Notes under the pieces: model-generated
Database searches by the model: none
Seen by the model: only the letters and a program-made list of their open reading frames with translations
Told to the model about the DNA's origin: nothing
Shown here: positions 52,700 to 63,875 of the stretch, piece by piece
How positions within the stretch are numbered: the first letter of the stretch is position 1
How the letters are laid out: each line of letters starts with the position of its first letter
Source of the DNA: Bacteroidales bacterium
Lineage (GTDB): Bacteria > Bacteroidota > Bacteroidia > Bacteroidales > UBA932
Direction of reading: 5' to 3'
Length of the DNA stretch: 64,000 nucleotides
Assembly (NCBI GenBank): GCA_017469745.1
Contig: JAFUFS010000008.1
Span: 18,825 to 82,824, forward strand
Program-made: the position numbers and the translations under genes

Positions 52700-54916
52700 C
52701 TAACTCACGAAGAATGAGACAGAAACGGAATTTCCTTTCTCATCCATTACGGTGACCACGTGTTTTCCGGGCTCCGGCTTAAGGTTCATCTGGTGTATGA
52801 ACCTGGTCTGGCCGGCATACTCACTGTCAAGATGCCAGTAGACAATGGTTCCCGGGTCCCTGTGTGCAAGGTTGAATGTCACTCCGGCAATCGACCCGTC
52901 AAGCTGGCGCGGGATGTGGATCGTAGTTCCCGGTTCCGGATAGATGAATTCCATCAAGGAACTGCCTTCCATGTTTTTGGGAATATACGGCCTGTATTCG
53001 GGATGGTGCTGACGATAGTACCATTCCATCGAGGGAGGGAGGATGAATGTCCTTTCTCCTTCGACAGTCTGGTGATAGGGGCATGGATCGCTTTTCATGG
53101 CCTTCCTGGGCAGCATAAGGGTGTCCAGATGGCCGCAGTCCTTGCCTGCAAGATGCCCGGATTCGTGGCAGACTTCGGCAGTGATGCCGTCTCTGGCCAA
53201 GGGCTCCTTGAACCATCCTTCGGCAGCGTAGGCATTCTCCTGGCCGGAAGGGGGGAGCAGATTGAATATTCCGAACAAAACTGGACCTGCAGTCCTCGCT
53301 CCGGTGAGCCCGGGGACTCCCTGCCCGCGGGCGTTGCCTGCCCAGACACCTACGGCATAATCGGACGTCATTCCAACCGCCCAGGCATCCCTGAATCCGT
53401 AGCTGGTTCCTGTCTTCCAAGCCACCTTTCGGACCGAACTGATAAGCTGCCAGTCAATCTCGTCCGGCCTGTTGACCTCTTTCAAAGCGTCGAAGGTGTA
53501 CCAGAGCGCACACTTGTCCTTGAGCGGAAAGTCCGTATTGAAATCCTGGTAGGAGGCGGACATCCCTGAATATATTCCAGTGATGTCCAACAAGGTGCCT
53601 TCACCGCCTCCGAGGATGAGGGAAAGACCGTAATGAGATGCGCTCTTGGGCATGGTCGTGATCCCGCATTTCCTGAGGATGTCAAGGAATTTCGGCACTC
53701 CGAACCTCCTGAGCATGTGGACTGACGGCACATTCAGTGACCTGGCCAGGGCCTCGGAAGCCGGTACGGCACCTTCGAACTGCCTATTGAAATTCTGCGG
53801 GGAGAATCCGTTGATGTTGATCGGGATGTCAGGAAGCAGGGTGTAAGGTAGGATCTCTCCTTCCTGGAGCAGGGAGCAGTAGAGGATCGGTTTCAGGATG
53901 CTTCCGGTGCTTCTCGGAGATCTCGGGATGTCTACATCGCTCCCTGGTCTCTTCCTTTCAGGATTCGCGTTCCCGACGTAGGAAATGATCTCTCCGGTGT
54001 GTACGTCCAGCACCACGGCGCACAGGTCTTCTACGCCCCTTTCTGAGAACTCGTCGTTCCACTGGTCGCAGACTGCCTGGACCTTTCTCTGGAGATGGAT
54101 GTCAAGGTTCGTCCTCACCCTCTTCCCGGGAGATTCCTTGACATGGTATTCCACAAGATGATACGCATCTTGAGGCAGCGCGACAGGTTCGGACGGAAGA
54201 GGTTCCTCGCAGGCCAGCTCCAGGTCCAGGGAGTCCAGATAGCCTCTTTGATGAAGGACATCAAGAAGCTTGTTACGCTTCTGGAGAAGCTTGGCCCGGT
54301 TCTTTCCGGGATGGATGTCTGCCGGCGAATTCGGCAGGACGGCGAGAGCCGCCGCCTCTCCCCAGGAAAGCTCCTCGGGAGGCCTTCCGAAGTAGCGCCA
54401 GGAAGCCGCTTCAAGTCCCACGACGTTTCCACCGAAAGGAGCGTGTGAAGCGTACAGGCCGATGATTTCTTCTTTAGAGCATCTCCATTCGAGGCGGGTG
54501 GCCAGGACGGCTTCTATGAATTTCTGCCATAGAGTGCGGTCCTTGCCTCTCGACATCCTTATCACCTGCATGGTGATGGTGCTGCCTCCGCTTGTGACAT
54601 GGCCTGCCCTGATGTTCCCTACGGCGGCCCTGACGATGGCCAGGGGATTGACTCCATGATGGAACAGGAACCATCTGTCCTCGAACATGATGAGGGACGT
54701 GGTGAATTTATCGGGGATGCTGTCGGACGGGGGGAACCTCCATTGCTGGTCGGCCGCTATCCTGGCCCCCAGCAGTTCTCCGTTGCGGTCTTCCACTACG
54801 GTGGAGTAGGGGGTGCCTTTGAATATGTCCCTTGGAAGGCAGAACAGGTACAAGAGCAGAAGGGCGGCCGTCAAGCCGCCCAATATCCTTTCAAGTATCT
54901 TTCTCCTTCCTGTCAT
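52700..54916 (-). CDS. pbpC: Penicillin-binding protein 1C
   Basis: 738 residues. One N-terminal membrane helix (about 11-27), then glycosyltransferase domain (MFEDRWFLFHHGVNPLAIVRA with catalytic Glu, GGSTITMQVIRM), then transpeptidase domain: GSILKP (SxxK, about 335), SLN (about 382) and KTGTSYG (about 491). A C-terminal BiPBP_C domain follows (from about 650). PbpC makes or repairs peptidoglycan. It follows the A2M gene by three bases; the pbpC-A2M (yfhM) pairing is well known, with A2M thought to guard the periplasm when the wall or outer membrane is breached. Confidence 0.95.
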   Translation of the reverse strand: MTGRRKILERILGGLTAALLLLYLFCLPRDIFKGTPYSTVVEDRNGELLGARIAADQQWRFPPSDSIPDKFTTSLIMFEDRWFLFHHGVNPLAIVRAAVGNIRAGHVTSGGSTITMQVIRMSRGKDRTLWQKFIEAVLATRLEWRCSKEEIIGLYASHAPFGGNVVGLEAASWRYFGRPPEELSWGEAAALAVLPNSPADIHPGKNRAKLLQKRNKLLDVLHQRGYLDSLDLELACEEPLPSEPVALPQDAYHLVEYHVKESPGKRVRTNLDIHLQRKVQAVCDQWNDEFSERGVEDLCAVVLDVHTGEIISYVGNANPERKRPGSDVDIPRSPRSTGSILKPILYCSLLQEGEILPYTLLPDIPININGFSPQNFNRQFEGAVPASEALARSLNVPSVHMLRRFGVPKFLDILRKCGITTMPKSASHYGLSLILGGGEGTLLDITGIYSGMSASYQDFNTDFPLKDKCALWYTFDALKEVNRPDEIDWQLISSVRKVAWKTGTSYGFRDAWAVGMTSDYAVGVWAGNARGQGVPGLTGARTAGPVLFGIFNLLPPSGQENAYAAEGWFKEPLARDGITAEVCHESGHLAGKDCGHLDTLMLPRKAMKSDPCPYHQTVEGERTFILPPSMEWYYRQHHPEYRPYIPKNMEGSSLMEFIYPEPGTTIHIPRQLDGSIAGVTFNLAHRDPGTIVYWHLDSEYAGQTRFIHQMNLKPEPGKHVVTVMDEKGNSVSVSFFVS

Positions 54917-54919
54917 CGC

Positions 54920-57900
54920 TTACTTGGAGACGGTAGCAGTCCCGGAGGCTGTGTTCGCGCTTATCCGGGCATCATACATGGCCTCGCACCTGACCGGCGG
55001 CAGGCTGAACTGACCGGCATAGGCTGCGCGCATCTTGACCTTGAAGGTCTTGGCTGTGCCCTTTGGAAGGTCAAAGTGCCAGATGACGCGGTCGTCACGG
55101 ATGTCGCGATAGTCGTAGGTCGCACCGGCTGCCTCGCTTCCGAAGAGCCTGTCATTGAATATCTCCCAGCCTGAAGGAATGATTTCGGAGAGGGCCAGGT
55201 GGGTGTAGTCCTTGATTCCGCTGGAATTCCCCACGGTTATGCTGACTGTGAAATCAGTGCCCTGCGGTATGTCCGCAGGTGTGATTACCTTGCCTTCTTC
55301 GGAGATGTAACTTACATTCAGGCTCACCCCATTGGAATGGGCTTCAGTCCTGACTCCATGCTCCGGTACGCTGGAGGTTACAAGAGTGGCGTGAATCGCA
55401 CCGTCTGAAGTGTTCTTGATCCTGGCTCCTCCTGCCTTGGTGTCAAGGTTGACCGTGCTGACGGATTTGACGCTGCTCACCTGCATGGAATTGTCTCCCT
55501 GGATCACTTCAGCGGAGAGTACGCCCGTGTTGACCTTGCCTGCCAGGGTGTTCATGGCCTTCGTAATGAAAGCGGCCTCCTGGGTGGTGTACCAGTCTCC
55601 GGCCATCGCGTCCGCGACCTCGTGGGCGAGATCCAAGGCTTCAGGGATCATGTCCGAAAGGGCGCAGGCTTCAAGTGCGATAGCCCTGTCCCTGTCGGGT
55701 GAGCCGTAGGTCCTTCCAGGATCGTCCTGCTCGGAGAGGTCGGTCCTAAGGGCGGAGAGCATTTCCTTCGCTATGTTCTTCTTGCCTGATAGTGAATATG
55801 CTGACGCGAGCATCCAGGTGGCCTGGCGTGAAAGGTTCCCACCTTCCTTGAGCCTGTTCATTGCTCCGCTTTCCGGCTCTCCCTTGAGAGCCAGGGTGTA
55901 GAGCCTGTAGGCCTGCTCCAGATCCCTGAGCCTGCCGCTGTCAGTGTTGCGGTAGCTCTGGATGTTCTTCTTCTGGTAGCGTGCCCAGCTTGCCAGGACG
56001 CCCTTGCTGACGCTGAATCCGTCCTGGGAAGCCATGACCATGAACTGGCCGGCCATGGAACTGACCCAGTTGTCGGCGTCTGAAGCCCCTGGCCAGTAAC
56101 CGAAGCCACCGTCGCCAAGCTGCCTGAGGAACAATTGCTGAAGGAGTTCAGGGATGAGCTTGTCAGCCTCCATCTTCTTTTCTTCGGGAAGCATGTCCCT
56201 GATGGAAAGCAGGCTTATTCCCCTTGCAGCGATCTGCTCGCTGCAGTTGAATCCGTAACCCTTCATATAATTGAAGACCCCTTCGTAGTTCATGGAAGGG
56301 AAGCTGGCGAGTTCCAGGGTGGCCCAACGGTCGCTGCCGGATTCAAACGGCTGGAAGCCTACATGCTTGGTTTCTCCCTTCCCGACAGTGATCCTGGTCA
56401 CCTCCACTGTCGGAGGAATAGGATTGCGGACCTGGATGGAGATGGACTGGCTGGCTTTATGGCCGTTGCCCTCAGCCATCACCGTGACCTTTGCAGTACC
56501 CTCACCGACAGCCTCCAGGGCGAAGTCGACGAGCTTGTCTCCGGGTTGAGGGAATGAAACGGTGGTCTTCTCTTCTCCGGCCACCTTCACGGGACCTTCT
56601 ACCTTGACGCTTACATTGGCTGACTTTACTGCATCTTCAAGGGCGAAGACATTGACCGGCAGGGTGACTTTTTCTCCGGTTCCGAGGACTCTCGGTAGAG
56701 TGGGCACTACCATCAGGGGTGACCTCACGGGGACTGTCTTCTCTGCATTGCCGTAGACTGGACCATGGGCCGCAACGACCATCACCCTGACGCTTCCGAC
56801 ATACATCGGCAGTTTTATCTTGTGGGTGGCGGATCCTGATGCGAGGGTGAAGGGGCCGAGGAACTTCACCACGGGGTTGAATCTGTTGTCCTTCTTCGCT
56901 CCCGGCACCAGCTGCTCGTCTCCTCCGATGCTGAACATCGGAGAGAACCTACCGCTGTAGGCCCCGATCACATAGTCATAAAGATCCCAGGTCCTTACTC
57001 CGAGGGCCTCCCTTTCGTACATGGACTTCCACGGGTCAGGCGTCTTGAATGCGGTCAGGTCGAGGAGACCTTCGTCCACTATTGCCAGGGTGTAGGTCAT
57101 CGGCCTTCCGCTCTTTTCTTTTATCTTGATCCTGAATTCTTCCTCGGGTCGCAGTACATCAGGCATGTCTATCACCGGGGTGAGGTGTGAATTCTTGTCG
57201 CTGACGCTGATCGGGCGGACTCCGTAGAGCCTTATCGGCAGGTCGTTGTCTGCCCTGTCATGAGGCTGGACCAGGGAGATGTGGATGTAGAAGTTGGGCG
57301 CCATCTCATCGGTGACCTTGAAGGTGTAGGTAACGTCGCCTTCACCTGAAGTCTTGACCCATTCGCGTGAGATCACCTCCCTCGAGTTCTCCAGCGACAC
57401 TAGGGCCTGGCCCTTTGAAGCTGCGGGGATGTAGACTTTTACTTTTTCGCCGACCTCGTAGCTTTCCTTGTCTGTGGTGAAAGACAGCATGGTGAGACCG
57501 TCAGGATCAGCTTTCGCCGACCTTCCTCTGTAGGCGGGCCAGTCGACGTAGAAGACGTCTCCTGCCAGGTGCCCGCTGTCGTTGTCCTTGACTATCACCA
57601 GGTAACGTCCCCAGTCAGGGTAGTTCACCCTGAACGGGATCGTGCTGGCAGCCTTGCCGGAATTGAGCTCTCCTGTCGAAAGCGGTTCGGCTGAAGGACT
57701 ATTGACGTAGGAATCCAGGCTTTCTTCACGGCTCTCCCACCACCAGCTCCATTTCATCTTGTACACTGCATAGGACAGGTTGTCTCCAGACACCGGCTTG
57801 CCGTCCTTGTCCACGACGGCCACCTCGATCTTGTAGTCCTTGTCAGTTTCGAGGAAGCGGCTTTCTCCCTCACTAGGCACCTTGACGCCTACATAAGACT

Positions 57901-60454
57901 TGTACGGGGAATATGGTACAGTGGTGGAGCTGAAGCTCAGGTCGCCTCCGGGTTCCTGGACCGATGACACGATGTCTGCTATGAGCATGCCGGGGGCATT
58001 TTCTGCCGGAGGGAGCTCGACGTTGACTACAGCCTTTCCGTCCTTGTCCAGCTTGGTGTTGACCAGATTGTGCTCGCTCCTTGAGAACTCCGAAAGGGGA
58101 GTCCTGAAGCTGTAGCCCTCGTAGCCCTTGAAAGTGGACGGGCCGGTCCTTAGGGTCATGTCCACCTTGGCGGCAAGTCCCGATGCTGCCGGTCCGGTCA
58201 GCCAGTTTGAGAATATTCCTATAGGTACCTTGGATCCTCCCTCCAGGGTGCCGTCCAGATTGAGGTAGATTTTCAGTCTGTTGGGCTTGATGCTTTCGAT
58301 CTTGAGATTCTTTGCGAAGGTCGCGCCTCCTATCTTGAAGTAGGCGGTCCAGTCTCCTGTGGGATCTTCGGGCTTGGTCGCAATGTCGAAGAGGTAGAAT
58401 CCATCCTTCCCGTTTCCGTTGATCATCTTGGTGTAGAACCTCGATTCCGGAGTGTATAGCTCCATGACCGCAGGGTGCTTGTCGGGGATCCTGCCTTCCT
58501 TGTCTTCGAGGAGAAGGGTCACGTGAAGGGTGTCTCCGGGACGCCAGACTCCGCGTTCTCCGTAGATGAATGCCTTCAAGCCCTTTTCCAGTTTCTTTCC
58601 ACCTACGTCGAATCGGCTGAGCGACTTCTCGTCCCCGTCCGTGACCTTAAGGTAGCTGGTCGCGCCGCCGCGTTTCGCAACGACGGCGAAGGGCCTGCCG
58701 GAAAGGCTTATTTCTGCCATTCCGTCAGTGCCGGTCTTGGCATACCCGATCTCGCCAAGCTGGTAGCTGTACACGTAGAGCTCCGAGTTGAACACAGGCT
58801 CTGCAGTCAGGATGTCGCTGACGTTGACCCACAGTTTGTCTCCTCCGGCATATTTCGCTATGACTCCGAGGTTGGAATTGAGCAGGTTGACGGAAGGGAA
58901 ACGGTAGTCTTCCATGTAGTAGGAAGGCTTGAGAGGATTGTCGCGGTCCTCCCAGTTGTACTGTGACCAGTCGTGGTAGTACCCTTCGTAGAAATAGGGG
59001 TTCGGCCTGTCCCACTCCTTGTCGTCCTCCTCTGTGATTTCGACAGAAGAGATGTCCACCAGCTCACCTGCCGGAGTGCCGCTCTTGAAGCCCACGGTCT
59101 TGCCGTACACTGAATATTCCTGCTTGAATGACAGCATGATGCGGTAGATGGCTCCGGCTTCCTGCTTGAAGAGACCGGAAAGGTCCACGCTGTAGTCCTG
59201 CCATTTGTGGAGGTTCTTGGAAGGGTCCGAATCGAGGCGGATGCTCCTGCGGTAGACCAGGCGGCCGCTCCTCCTGAGCGAATTGCTTCCGTCGAGGTCG
59301 TTGTCCTGCAGGAACATCAGGACGTTGTCTTCGTAGATCTGGATGATGCTGATGTCCACTGCCTTGAGGTTCACGGCCTTGAAGGGGAGGATCAGCTCCT
59401 TCGAATTGGGGAGGATGCTTCCGGTGAGCGGGATCTCCACGGCCGGTTTCTCCTCTGCCGGAGCGAAGGATTTTGAATATTCCTCAGCAAGCCTGGTGCC
59501 TTTGTAATCCTTGACGGCCTCCGAGATCTTCAAGGTGAGCGTCCCGTCTTCAGGGCTCTCGTAGAAGATCTTCACCCTCGCGTCCTCCGCCTGGACGTAG
59601 CTGCGGCTGACTCCTTCAAGGGTGAACAGGCCTGAATAGTCGTCCAGGTCGGCAAGAGGGTTCGAGAAAAAGATGTTGATGTAGGGATCGTCAGACTGGA
59701 TCCTTTCTGCGTCCATCACCCGGAATCCCTCCGTGGAAGGGATGGTTACTTCCAGTTTTGAATCTGTCACGAAGCCGGTGTTGGCGTCTTTCATCCAGAC
59801 TTTCAGGATGTTGTCCTTGTCGTTGCGGTCCAGGTTGATGATGTCGAAATGATAGAGAAGCTGGTCGTGACCTTCATTCACTGACAGTTCAGCGGAATTG
59901 TCAGGGTAACTGAACTCTATCATCTCCCTTACCTTTTCGGCGGGAAGTTCTTCCGTTAGTGAGATTGAACCGCTCACGCTTGCCTTGGAGGGGGACGCTG
60001 CTGTGATCGAGATGTCGTCCAAGGCCAGTACAGCCTCCTTGATAGCTACCAGGAAGCTGAACTGAAACTTCCTGAATTTTCTCGCTCCGACTTTCTGGAT
60101 CTTGTCCAACCGGAGCTTTCCGGTGTAGGACTGGCCGCTTTTCAGGGCTCCAGTTTCCGGGATGAACTCCAGGGTGTTGGACGTGAGCCATCTGGTCGTT
60201 CCTTTCACAGGAGGGGAGAAGGTAAGGATCCCATCCTTGATGTCGGCTCCGGGAGTGGCCTCGGGAATGTCCGAAGCGAGTTCTACCCGGATTGTGGACT
60301 TGTCTGAGATGATGCCGCCGGTGTGGGCCTTGATGAAGGTGGCGAATTCGGTGCTCTGTCCCTTGCTCCTGCCGTAACGGCTGCAGGAAGGGGTCAGGAG
60401 CATCAAGGCCAGGCAGGCCATAGCGACGGAAATGATTGCAGTATGTCTTCTCAT
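54920..60454 (-). CDS. Alpha-2-macroglobulin lipoprotein with thioester motif
   Basis: 1844 residues from ATG at 60454. Lipobox LTPSC (about 24), so it is membrane-anchored. MG domains carry the bacterial A2M signature LKAFIYGERGVWRPGDTLHV (about residue 621-640), the A2M domain with FLGPFTLASGSATHKIKLP (about 1191), and the thioester CSEQ in YGFNCSEQIAARG (about 1401) at the head of the alpha/alpha TED domain. It can thus covalently trap proteases. It differs from the protein at 37431-42734, which lacks CxEQ and a lipobox. Operon with pbpC. The longer frame to 60481 overlaps the promoter and is rejected. Confidence 0.93.
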   Translation of the reverse strand: MRRHTAIISVAMACLALMLLTPSCSRYGRSKGQSTEFATFIKAHTGGIISDKSTIRVELASDIPEATPGADIKDGILTFSPPVKGTTRWLTSNTLEFIPETGALKSGQSYTGKLRLDKIQKVGARKFRKFQFSFLVAIKEAVLALDDISITAASPSKASVSGSISLTEELPAEKVREMIEFSYPDNSAELSVNEGHDQLLYHFDIINLDRNDKDNILKVWMKDANTGFVTDSKLEVTIPSTEGFRVMDAERIQSDDPYINIFFSNPLADLDDYSGLFTLEGVSRSYVQAEDARVKIFYESPEDGTLTLKISEAVKDYKGTRLAEEYSKSFAPAEEKPAVEIPLTGSILPNSKELILPFKAVNLKAVDISIIQIYEDNVLMFLQDNDLDGSNSLRRSGRLVYRRSIRLDSDPSKNLHKWQDYSVDLSGLFKQEAGAIYRIMLSFKQEYSVYGKTVGFKSGTPAGELVDISSVEITEEDDKEWDRPNPYFYEGYYHDWSQYNWEDRDNPLKPSYYMEDYRFPSVNLLNSNLGVIAKYAGGDKLWVNVSDILTAEPVFNSELYVYSYQLGEIGYAKTGTDGMAEISLSGRPFAVVAKRGGATSYLKVTDGDEKSLSRFDVGGKKLEKGLKAFIYGERGVWRPGDTLHVTLLLEDKEGRIPDKHPAVMELYTPESRFYTKMINGNGKDGFYLFDIATKPEDPTGDWTAYFKIGGATFAKNLKIESIKPNRLKIYLNLDGTLEGGSKVPIGIFSNWLTGPAASGLAAKVDMTLRTGPSTFKGYEGYSFRTPLSEFSRSEHNLVNTKLDKDGKAVVNVELPPAENAPGMLIADIVSSVQEPGGDLSFSSTTVPYSPYKSYVGVKVPSEGESRFLETDKDYKIEVAVVDKDGKPVSGDNLSYAVYKMKWSWWWESREESLDSYVNSPSAEPLSTGELNSGKAASTIPFRVNYPDWGRYLVIVKDNDSGHLAGDVFYVDWPAYRGRSAKADPDGLTMLSFTTDKESYEVGEKVKVYIPAASKGQALVSLENSREVISREWVKTSGEGDVTYTFKVTDEMAPNFYIHISLVQPHDRADNDLPIRLYGVRPISVSDKNSHLTPVIDMPDVLRPEEEFRIKIKEKSGRPMTYTLAIVDEGLLDLTAFKTPDPWKSMYEREALGVRTWDLYDYVIGAYSGRFSPMFSIGGDEQLVPGAKKDNRFNPVVKFLGPFTLASGSATHKIKLPMYVGSVRVMVVAAHGPVYGNAEKTVPVRSPLMVVPTLPRVLGTGEKVTLPVNVFALEDAVKSANVSVKVEGPVKVAGEEKTTVSFPQPGDKLVDFALEAVGEGTAKVTVMAEGNGHKASQSISIQVRNPIPPTVEVTRITVGKGETKHVGFQPFESGSDRWATLELASFPSMNYEGVFNYMKGYGFNCSEQIAARGISLLSIRDMLPEEKKMEADKLIPELLQQLFLRQLGDGGFGYWPGASDADNWVSSMAGQFMVMASQDGFSVSKGVLASWARYQKKNIQSYRNTDSGRLRDLEQAYRLYTLALKGEPESGAMNRLKEGGNLSRQATWMLASAYSLSGKKNIAKEMLSALRTDLSEQDDPGRTYGSPDRDRAIALEACALSDMIPEALDLAHEVADAMAGDWYTTQEAAFITKAMNTLAGKVNTGVLSAEVIQGDNSMQVSSVKSVSTVNLDTKAGGARIKNTSDGAIHATLVTSSVPEHGVRTEAHSNGVSLNVSYISEEGKVITPADIPQGTDFTVSITVGNSSGIKDYTHLALSEIIPSGWEIFNDRLFGSEAAGATYDYRDIRDDRVIWHFDLPKGTAKTFKVKMRAAYAGQFSLPPVRCEAMYDARISANTASGTATVSK

Positions 60455-60478
60455 GATGATCGATCTTAAAAACCAGTT

Positions 60479-60509
60479 CAAATATAGCCATAGTTTGCTT
60501 TATTGGCAA
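60479..60509 (-). promoter_or_regulatory. Promoter of the A2M-pbpC operon
   Basis: Minus strand: TTG (60507-60509), 20-base spacer, TATATTTG (60479-60486), 24 bases before the ATG at 60454. Confidence 0.65.
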
Positions 60510-60534
60510 GTGCATCCTTCGGCTCTTCACCTTG

Positions 60535-60547
60535 TGACAAATTGTCA
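60535..60547 (+). promoter_or_regulatory. Palindrome upstream of groES, candidate operator
   Basis: TGACA-AAT-TGTCA, perfect arms, 92 bases before groES. The CIRCE element (TTAGCACTC-N9-GAGTGCTAA) is absent, so groE control may depend on another regulator. Confidence 0.45.
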
Positions 60548-60588
60548 GTCGGCGTCCGGTGGCACAGCCTTTGATTTCCAAAGATTGC

Positions 60589-60604
60589 CTCCGGGATTCC
60601 GGAG
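60589..60604 (+). other. Hairpin in the groES leader region
   Basis: CTCCGG-GATT-CCGGAG, 6-bp perfect stem and 4-base loop, 35 bases before the groES start. It may be in the untranslated leader; its role is unknown. Confidence 0.4.
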
Positions 60605-60639
60605 CCAGACTTTAAAACAACAAATTAATTATTTATATC

Positions 60640-60906
60640 ATGATCAGACCATTGGCAGACAGAGTCTTGATCGAGCCTAAGGAGGCCGAGACAAAGACAG
60701 CATCAGGACTTTACATTCCGGACACAGCAAAAGAAAAACCCCAGCAGGGAAAGGTTATCGCCGTAGGACCCGGCAAGAAGGATGAACCCATGGAGGTTAA
60801 AGTCGGCGAAGAAGTACTTTACGGAAAATATGCCGGCACCGAGGTCTCAGTCGAAGACAAGAAGTACCTTATCGTGAAGCAGTCCGACATTCTGGCAATT
60901 CTTTAA
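60640..60906 (+). CDS. groES: Co-chaperonin GroES
   Basis: 88 residues, the usual short length. It caps GroEL in protein folding. [20 protein letters not shown], the mobile loop (about 16-32, with [12 protein letters not shown]) and the C-terminal [23 protein letters not shown] are present. The leader is AT-rich without a clear Shine-Dalgarno. groEL starts 23 bases downstream. Confidence 0.96.
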   Translation: MIRPLADRVLIEPKEAETKTASGLYIPDTAKEKPQQGKVIAVGPGKKDEPMEVKVGEEVLYGKYAGTEVSVEDKKYLIVKQSDILAIL

Positions 60907-60917
60907 TATATTAATAA

Positions 60918-62552
<1,635 letters not shown>

Positions 62553-62571
62553 TCTGCCCCGGTCAATTAGG

Positions 62572-62679
62572 AAAAGGCTGACCAAAAAGATTCTTCACTT
62601 CGTTCAGAATGACAGTTGTATGTCATTCTGAGGCAGGTAAGAGACCTGCCGAAGAATCTCTTTTTGAGTCAGTCTTTTT
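62572..62679 (+). repeat. Large nested inverted repeat after groEL made of two dispersed-repeat copies; likely terminator
   Basis: Outer arms AAAAGGCTGAC (62572-62582) and GTCAGTCTTTT (62668-62678) pair with one mismatch; next AAAAAGATTCTTC (62584-62596) and GAAGAATCTCTTTTT (62651-62665); centre TCAGAATGACA / TGTCATTCTGA (62604-62614 / 62621-62631, 11 bp perfect) and a side hairpin GGCAGGT/ACCTGCC (62632-62638 / 62644-62650). Two inverted copies of the dispersed repeat form most of it. TCTTTTTCTTTTTT follows, so it should terminate groESL transcripts. Confidence 0.75.
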
Positions 62680-62753
62680 CTTTTTTCCGCCAAAATCTGT
62701 AAATTGCAAGACAAACACTGACTTTAATCAATCTATATTATTCAGGAACTATT

Positions 62754-63764
62754 ATGGTTATCGTTAACAGTTACGGCCTGGCGGTCTTCCTTTGCTTCAT
62801 CATCATGCTTTGCTGGGGTTCCTGGGGCAACACCCAGAAGTTGGCAGCCAAGAGTTGGAGGTATGAACTCTTCTATTGGGACTATGTGATCGGCATGGTG
62901 CTTTTCGCCCTGCTGCTCGCCCTGACACTCGGAAGCTTCGGCTCCGACGGCGAATCCTTCTTTTATAATATAGGTCACCTGTCGTGGACAAGCGTCGGAT
63001 GGATCCTCCTTGGAGGAATCATATTCAATGCTTCCAACATCCTCCTCAGCGCCTCCACATCGATTGCCGGCATGTCAGTCGCCTTCCCTCTGGGAGTGGG
63101 AATAGCCCTGGTGCTCGGCGTGATCAACAACTACATCACCAACGACAAGGGCAACGCCCTCCTGCTCGCCATCGGTGTAGCCCTCGTTGTGATCGCCATT
63201 GTCTGCAATGGAATCGCCTCAGGAAAGAAGGGAGAGTCCAATGTCAGCAAGGCCGACCAGAGGAAGGGCGTCATCCTCGCCCTGATCGCAGGTATCGTCA
63301 TGTCCTTCTTCTCTTCATTCGTCATGAGGGGAATGGGCAACGTGACAGGTGAGGTTCCTTTCGTCCATCCTTATGCCACACCTTACACCGCTTCCGTCAT
63401 ATTCACCCTGGGAGTGCTGCTCAGCAACGTCCTATTCAACACCCTTGTTATGAAGAAGCCTTTCGTCGGCGAACCTGTCACCTACAAGCAGTATTTTGCA
63501 GGCAATGCTAAGACCCATCTCGTGGGAATGCTGGGCGGCGCGATCTGGTGTCTTGGAACAGCTCTCAGCTACATTACCTCGAAGGCTGCAGGCCCTGCGG
63601 TTTCCTATGCTCTCGGCCAGGGAGCTCCCATGATTGCAGCGATCTGGGGAGTTTTCGTATGGAAAGAATTCAAGGGATCTGACCGTAAAGTCTACGGTCT
63701 GCTCGCCCTGATGTTCCTCTTCTTCATTGCAGGTCTGTCACTTATCGTTGTTGCAGGCATGTAG
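62754..63764 (+). CDS. DMT-superfamily permease, GlcU/RhaT-like
   Basis: 336 residues with about ten membrane helices. The repeated DMT layout is visible: LCWGSWGNTQKLAAKSWRYELFYWDYVIG (residues about 19-47, given by CWGSWGNTQK and FYWDYVIG), FPLGVGIALVLGVINNYI (about 110), and in the second half GGAIWCLGTALSYITSK and GAPMIAAIWGVFVWKEFKG near the C-terminus. It resembles the sugar or ureide uptake branch more than drug exporters. The substrate is unknown; no sugar-catabolic gene is adjacent. Single gene between groEL and the rRNA promoter. Confidence 0.8.
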   Translation: MVIVNSYGLAVFLCFIIMLCWGSWGNTQKLAAKSWRYELFYWDYVIGMVLFALLLALTLGSFGSDGESFFYNIGHLSWTSVGWILLGGIIFNASNILLSASTSIAGMSVAFPLGVGIALVLGVINNYITNDKGNALLLAIGVALVVIAIVCNGIASGKKGESNVSKADQRKGVILALIAGIVMSFFSSFVMRGMGNVTGEVPFVHPYATPYTASVIFTLGVLLSNVLFNTLVMKKPFVGEPVTYKQYFAGNAKTHLVGMLGGAIWCLGTALSYITSKAAGPAVSYALGQGAPMIAAIWGVFVWKEFKGSDRKVYGLLALMFLFFIAGLSLIVVAGM

Positions 63765-63813
63765 GGACGCGTTATTAACAATTTTACCTGTTGAAAACTT
63801 TTTGCAGAAAAAA

Positions 63814-63844
63814 TTTGCAGGTTTAAGAAAAGATACTACCTTTG
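63814..63844 (+). promoter_or_regulatory. Strong stable-RNA (rRNA operon) promoter
   Basis: TTTG at 63814-63817, 19-base spacer, TACCTTTG at 63837-63844, in an A-rich upstream context. Position and following leader point to an rRNA operon, 16S gene beyond 64000. Confidence 0.75.
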
Positions 63845-63845
63845 C

Positions 63846-63875
63846 ACCCGCTTCTGAAAAAGGAGCGGGTTTTTT
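63846..63875 (+). terminator. Terminator-like hairpin at the very start of the rRNA transcript
   Basis: ACCCGCTTC (63846-63854) pairs with GGAGCGGGT (63862-63870), one G-T pair, then TTTTTT. It begins within a few bases of the predicted transcription start and could act as an attenuator or as a protective 5' stem. Confidence 0.6.
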
